This document shows positions 6,558 through 9,279 of a stretch of 9,279 nt of DNA, piece by piece. Under the pieces are notes generated by a model, which saw only the letters and a list, made by a program, of their open reading frames with translations, ran no database searches and was not told where the DNA came from. How positions within the stretch are numbered: position 1 is the stretch's first letter; every line of letters begins with the position of its first letter. The position numbers and the translations under genes were made by a program. The DNA is taken from the NCBI GenBank assembly GCA_964555675.1, contig CAZKTU010000256.1, forward strand, positions 1-9,279, written 5' to 3'. This DNA is from CAIWXH01 sp964555675 (lineage in GTDB: Bacteria; Chloroflexota; Chloroflexia; Chloroflexales; Chloroflexaceae).

Positions 6558-7159
6558 TGACAGCCAGGTCCTTAGGTGGGGACGAGCTGCGCGGCTTCGC
6601 GCTCACCACGCTGATTGTCGGAGGCTTCGCCGCGGGCTGGGGCTTCGCCGGCAGCCTGGCTATCCCCGGCCTGGCCGGCACACTCGCGCTATTGCTGGTC
6701 CTCGGCGTCAGCCTGGCCCTGGTCATCACCGCCTTCAGGTTCTTTCGGGCGGCCAACGGCCGGCCTGGCGGCGCTGGTCAGGGGCCGAATCCGTTTCGCA
6801 CGCGCGACTACCAGCTGGCCGTGTTGGCCGAGATCATCGCCATCCCGCTGGCCGGGCGGCTGCTCACCGCGGCGGGTCGCCCCGACGCGATCATGCCCGC
6901 GGTGGCCGCGATTGTCGGGCTGCACTTCTTCGGCCTGGTGCGAGCCTTTCAGTCGTGGCGCTTCGCCATCGTCGGCGCCGCAATGGTCATCCTGGCTCTC
7001 CTAAGCCTCGCGCTACCCACGTCGGTGCCCATCGGCCCCGACGGGGCGCTGCTCGGGCTGCGCGTGGCCGTGGTCGGTCTGGGGAGCGCCTTGTGTCTGT
7101 GGGGCGGGCTTGCTTCGGTGTTGATGACCAGGGACCGACGACCGATGACTGAGGAATGA
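6557..7159 (+). CDS. Hypothetical six-helix membrane protein
   Basis: This 200-residue integral membrane protein has predicted helices at about 13-35, 38-62, 85-104, 110-130, 134-154 and 164-190. A polar loop rich in Gly, Asn and Arg (about 64-84) separates helices 2 and 3. I do not recognise a named family. The HFFGLVRAF stretch at 123-131 resembles small uncharacterised bacterial membrane proteins, but that does not give a function. No transporter, enzyme or binding motif is seen. The ATG at 6557 overlaps the preceding stop (TGATG) and has no good Shine-Dalgarno of its own, so translation probably depends on ribosomes finishing the VOC fragment. The last residues (TRDRRPMTEE) are encoded by a 7-bp tandem repeat that runs past the stop, so the native C-terminus may have been altered. 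Confidence 0.75.
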   Translation: MTARSLGGDELRGFALTTLIVGGFAAGWGFAGSLAIPGLAGTLALLLVLGVSLALVITAFRFFRAANGRPGGAGQGPNPFRTRDYQLAVLAEIIAIPLAGRLLTAAGRPDAIMPAVAAIVGLHFFGLVRAFQSWRFAIVGAAMVILALLSLALPTSVPIGPDGALLGLRVAVVGLGSALCLWGGLASVLMTRDRRPMTEE

Positions 7160-7167
7160 GGACTCTT
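7126..7167. repeat. Heptanucleotide tandem repeat across a stop codon
   Basis: Six successive 7-bp units, each beginning GA, run from 7126 to 7167. The first three are nearly identical (for example gaccgac and gaccgat), and the last three decay (gactgag, gaatgag, gactctt). The array covers the final 11 codons of the membrane protein gene, its stop at 7157-7159, and 8 bp beyond. It resembles in form the short tandemly repeated heptamers known from filamentous cyanobacteria, but with a different unit. Confidence 0.6.
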
Positions 7168-7192
7168 TGCAGGCTGTCACGCTTGGGGTCGC

Positions 7193-7217
7193 GGGCATAC
7201 AACCTGCTCGTATGCTC
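7193..7217. repeat. Short dyad in the peptidase leader region
   Basis: GCATAC (7195-7200) and GTATGC (7210-7215) are perfect reverse complements around 9 bp, extendable by one G-T and one G-C pair. It lies about 47 bp before the peptidase start, in a 104-bp gap that should hold its promoter. I could not find a convincing -35/-10 pair. It may be an operator or a chance palindrome. Confidence 0.3.
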
Positions 7218-7263
7218 GAACGGCCGGTTGGGTCGTTGGATTTTGTCACAGGTAAGGAAGGTC

Positions 7264-8835
7264 ATGTTCAACACATTTCTGCAGGGCGAGCGTAGGCGCC
7301 TTGCGCTCCGAGTTGTCTCGGCCCTATTCATTGTCCTACTGCTGGTTGGGGCGGCGCCTGTCGCGCAGGCCCAGAGCCCCCTGCCGGGCTCATACGCGCC
7401 CGGGCCCTGCCCCATCCCCGCGCCCGAGGGCTACGCCCTCGACTGTGGCACCCTGACCGTGGCCGAGTCGCGTGAGCGCCGCAACGGGCGCACCATCCAG
7501 CTCGCCGTCGCCATTGTGCGCTCGCCGAGCCCCGAGAAGCGCCCCGACCCGGTGCTCTTCCTCGCCGGCGGCCCCGGCCAGCCGGCCCTGCCGCTGATCG
7601 CCCAGGCGCCGCTGGTCTTCGGCGAGATCCTGGCCACGCGCGACATGGTCTTCGTCGACCAGCGCGGCACCGGCTACTCGCGCCCCGCCCTGAACTGCGC
7701 GCCCCAGGCGGCCGCGCCCGCGCGCCTGCTCGTCCCGCTCGGCGCGGCCATCCAGGACCGGCCGGCCCTGCTTCAGGCGGGGGTCGACGCGCTGCTGGCC
7801 TGCGGCGCCGCCTTCAGGTCACAGGGCGTGGATCTGGCGGCCTACAATAGTGTCGAGAGCGCCGCCGACCTGGAGGATCTGCGCGTGGCCCTGGGCTACC
7901 CCCAGTGGAACCTCTATGGCGGCTCGTACGGCACGCGCCTGGGCCTCACCGCCATGCGCTACAGGCCGGCGACCATTCGCAGCGCCGTGCTCGACTCGGT
8001 CTACCCGCTGCAGGCCAACTTCCACACCGAGGTCTTCGGCACCTTCGCGGGGGCCCTGGCCCGGCTGAGCGACCTGTGCGCCGCCGACCCCGCCTGTGGG
8101 CCCGCCTACCCCAATGTCGAGGGCTCGTTCGCCCGCGTGGTCGAGCGGCTCAACGCCGAGGCCGTCGTGCTGCCAATCATCGACCTCGAGACCGGCGAGG
8201 CTCTGGACTATCTGCCCTTCACCGGGGTGGACCTGACGATCATCGTCTTCCAGCTCATGTATATCACCCCGGTGCTGCCGCTGCTGCCCGCGGTGATCGG
8301 CGAGGCCGACCAGGGCAACTACAGGCCTCTGGCCAACCTGGCCTCGGCCCTGTTCACTGAGCAGTTGCCGGGCGACGTGCCCGTGATCTCGCAGGGGATG
8401 CAGGTGGCCGTGCAGTGCAACGAGGACGCGACCTTCGCGCGCGAGCGCGAGTTCGTCACGGCCCGCGACCGGCAGCGCGCGGCGGCGGGGCTGGCCTTCA
8501 GCCCGCTCTTCAACGAGGCCATGCTCGAGATCTGCGCGGCCTGGGGGCTGACGGCCGACGACAAGGCCGAGAACGCGCCGGTGCGCAGCGACGTCCCCGC
8601 CCTGCTGATCAGCGGCGAGCTCGACCCGATCACGCCGCCGGCGAACGCCCGCGAGGCCGCCCGGAGCCTCGGCCGGGCCAGCGAGCTGGTCGTCCCGCGC
8701 GGCGGGCATTCAGCGAGCGTCCTCAGCCCCTGCGCCAGGGGCGCGATCGTGCGCTTCCTCGACGACCCCGCGGCGCGCCCCGATGCCGGCTGTCTGGCGC
8801 AGGAGGCGGCCACGCCCTTCCTGATCATTCCGTAG
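7264..8835 (+). CDS. Secreted alpha/beta-hydrolase peptidase (S33, TAP-like tripeptidyl aminopeptidase type)
   Basis: This 523-residue exported protein probably removes N-terminal peptides from substrates outside the membrane, like the Streptomyces tripeptidyl aminopeptidases. Residues 1-36 are a signal peptide: a basic start (GERRRLALR), a hydrophobic core at about 17-30, and AQA before a likely cleavage near 36-37. The alpha/beta-hydrolase core shows the oxyanion GGPG at 102-105, the DQRGTGYS strand-turn at 132-139, nucleophile Ser221 in GGSYGTR, Asp454 in GELDPITPP and His482 in GGHS, so the triad is complete. The region after about 420 matches the TAP-like C-terminal domain. Several cysteines in the mature part (such as 49, 61, 145, 180, 272, 278) could form disulphides. 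ATG 7264 is chosen for the AAGGAAGG just upstream and because it begins the signal peptide; the frame is open from 7156. Esterase activity is the main alternative. Confidence 0.88.
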   Translation: MFNTFLQGERRRLALRVVSALFIVLLLVGAAPVAQAQSPLPGSYAPGPCPIPAPEGYALDCGTLTVAESRERRNGRTIQLAVAIVRSPSPEKRPDPVLFLAGGPGQPALPLIAQAPLVFGEILATRDMVFVDQRGTGYSRPALNCAPQAAAPARLLVPLGAAIQDRPALLQAGVDALLACGAAFRSQGVDLAAYNSVESAADLEDLRVALGYPQWNLYGGSYGTRLGLTAMRYRPATIRSAVLDSVYPLQANFHTEVFGTFAGALARLSDLCAADPACGPAYPNVEGSFARVVERLNAEAVVLPIIDLETGEALDYLPFTGVDLTIIVFQLMYITPVLPLLPAVIGEADQGNYRPLANLASALFTEQLPGDVPVISQGMQVAVQCNEDATFAREREFVTARDRQRAAAGLAFSPLFNEAMLEICAAWGLTADDKAENAPVRSDVPALLISGELDPITPPANAREAARSLGRASELVVPRGGHSASVLSPCARGAIVRFLDDPAARPDAGCLAQEAATPFLIIP

Positions 8836-8847
8836 CCCGCGCCTCTT

Positions 8848-8883
8848 GCCGCCATCGGCGTACGGGTGCGCGCCGATGGCGGC
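8848..8883. terminator. Strong hairpin after the peptidase gene
   Basis: Starting 12 bp past the stop, GCCGCCATCGGCG (8848-8860) pairs perfectly over 13 bp with CGCCGATGGCGGC (8871-8883) around a 10-base loop. Position and strength suit an intrinsic terminator. There is no immediate T-run; the nearest is TTTTT at 8909-8913, so it may act only as an RNA-stabilising 3' hairpin or with Rho. Confidence 0.55.
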
Positions 8884-8913
8884 GGGGGTCTCGGGGTAGG
8901 GCGGGCCATTTTT

Positions 8914-9054
8914 ACCACGAAGACCACGAAGAGCGCGAAGGATTGGAGCATGCCGGGTGCCAGAGTCGTGCGCCTGTGCCGAGCGAGAGGCGCGCAAGGA
9001 CTTGACCTGGCACAGCCTCTTTCCTCCCTTCGTGGCCTTCGTGTCCTTCGTGGT
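8914..9054. repeat. CACGAAG inverted-repeat element (141 bp)
   Basis: The left arm (8914-8940) is three 9-bp units, accacgaag twice then agcgcgaag. The right arm (9028-9054) is three units of the reverse complement, such as cttcgtggt. The arms match at 22 of 27 positions and enclose 87 bp. That core holds a second nested inverted repeat (8957-9013). The element lies between genes. Similar CACGAAG 9-mer arrays recur between genes in many bacterial genomes and yield spurious peptides such as TTKDTKATK. The symmetry, non-coding core and compact size suggest a non-autonomous palindromic repeat (MITE- or REP-like). No target-site duplication is evident at the edges. Confidence 0.6.
8957..9013. repeat. 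Nested hairpin inside the CACGAAG element
   Basis: GTGCCAG (8957-8963) pairs with CTGGCAC (9007-9013), and GTC (8965-8967) with GAC (9004-9006) after a one-base bulge. GTGCGCC (8968-8974) pairs with GGCGCGC (8989-8995) with one G-T pair. An 8-base bulge (8996-9003) and a 14-base loop complete the fold. Together with the outer arms it could make a single long cruciform or RNA hairpin. Confidence 0.5.
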
Positions 9055-9067
9055 CACATTGACCGCG

Positions 9068-9092
9068 ACCAGGGCCCGGCTACGCCCCTGGT
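9068..9092. repeat. Short inverted repeat
   Basis: ACCAGGG (9068-9074) and CCCTGGT (9086-9092) are perfect reverse complements around 11 bp. It starts 13 bp after the CACGAAG element and has no T-run. It could be a weak terminator or part of a larger repeat unit; its role is unknown. Confidence 0.3.
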
Positions 9093-9144
9093 GGTAGCAG
9101 TCTTCCCTGACGCTGGCAAGCACAAGAACCGAAGTTTCGTTGTA

Positions 9145-9279
9145 ATGTTAGCGCACGTGAGCGCATTCGCGCTCTCGTCGGACCTGGCGCGGCTCGCTCT
9201 GATCTACCTGGTTGCGCCGCCCGCCCGTCGCGAGCAGCGCAGCGTCCACGACTACGTGGCGCGCAGCGTCGTGCAGCGG
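9145..9279 (+). CDS. Possible N-terminal part of an unidentified gene (partial)
   Basis: An ATG at 9145 opens a frame with no stop to the window edge (45 codons, starting MLAHVSAFALSSDLARL and ending near DYVARSVVQR). The composition (Ala, Arg, Leu, Val) is what high-GC DNA gives in many frames, there is no Shine-Dalgarno, and the same frame is open upstream of the ATG. I recognise no domain. Two near-direct repeats of CGCAGCGTC close to the edge explain the repeated R-S-V residues. Coding status is uncertain. Confidence 0.22.
   Translation, partial: MLAHVSAFALSSDLARLALIYLVAPPARREQRSVHDYVARSVVQR

Noticed and set aside
7156..7263. An upstream start for the peptidase at ATG 7156
   Set aside because: It would place 36 residues before the signal peptide and lacks a better ribosome site. 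ATG 7264 has AAGGAAGG and begins a standard signal peptide.
7160..7263. A sigma-70-type promoter for the peptidase
   Set aside because: Candidate hexamers (TTGGGG at 7183, TATGCT at 7211) are 22 bp apart, too far for a normal promoter, so no site is called.
8710..9123. A 137-codon minus-strand frame containing TTKDTKATKGGK
   Set aside because: That peptide is a translation of the CACGAAG repeat, and the rest is antisense to the peptidase gene. Such peptides are a common annotation artefact.
1..9279. CRISPR array, tRNA, rRNA or complete insertion sequence
   Set aside because: I saw no regularly spaced repeats with unique spacers, no cloverleaf or rRNA-like sequence, and no recognisable transposase or integrase frame.

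Overview
The window is a high-GC bacterial chromosome segment. Its codon use is strongly G/C-ending and the genes are close-packed. The mix of genes fits Chloroflexota (Roseiflexus/Chloroflexus-like): a YhaQ/NatA-type ABC ATPase with two NatB-type permeases, a secreted TAP-type peptidase, and short tandem repeats between genes. This assignment is an inference from general familiarity; no marker gene is present to prove it.

Layout. (1) Positions 1-2784, plus strand: the possible tail of an upstream gene, an aspartate/glutamate racemase-family protein, a possible 30-residue ORF with a strong Shine-Dalgarno, an arylamine N-acetyltransferase, and a Gfo/Idh/MocA oxidoreductase. Gaps are short (17-39 bp) and each gene has its own ribosome site, so this could be one transcript of small-molecule enzymes, though no shared pathway is evident. 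(2) Positions 2796-6173, minus strand, convergent with block 1 across only 11 bp: a three-gene ABC exporter operon. The ATPase is promoter-proximal and overlaps the first permease by ATGA; a second, paralogous permease follows. (3) Positions 6174-6556: a divergent control region with a CACAACC/GGTTGTG dyad, a hairpin that contains a sigma-54-like -24/-12 match, and the C-terminal piece of a VOC (glyoxalase-fold) gene. The VOC frame ends in TGATG, overlapping the next start. (4) Positions 6557-7159: a six-helix membrane protein of unknown function whose last codons are made of a 7-bp tandem repeat. (5) Positions 7264-8835: an exported alpha/beta-hydrolase peptidase (S33/TAP type) with a signal peptide and complete catalytic triad, followed by a strong hairpin. 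(6) Positions 8836-9279: mostly non-coding, dominated by a 141-bp inverted-repeat element with 9-bp CACGAAG units in both arms. A weakly supported open frame runs off the right edge.

The coding genes belong to known families, and I see no convincing evidence of a new multi-gene system. The parts most worth a second look are non-genic or broken: the CACGAAG palindromic element, the heptad repeat at a gene end, the truncated VOC frame with translational coupling, and the structured control region upstream of it.
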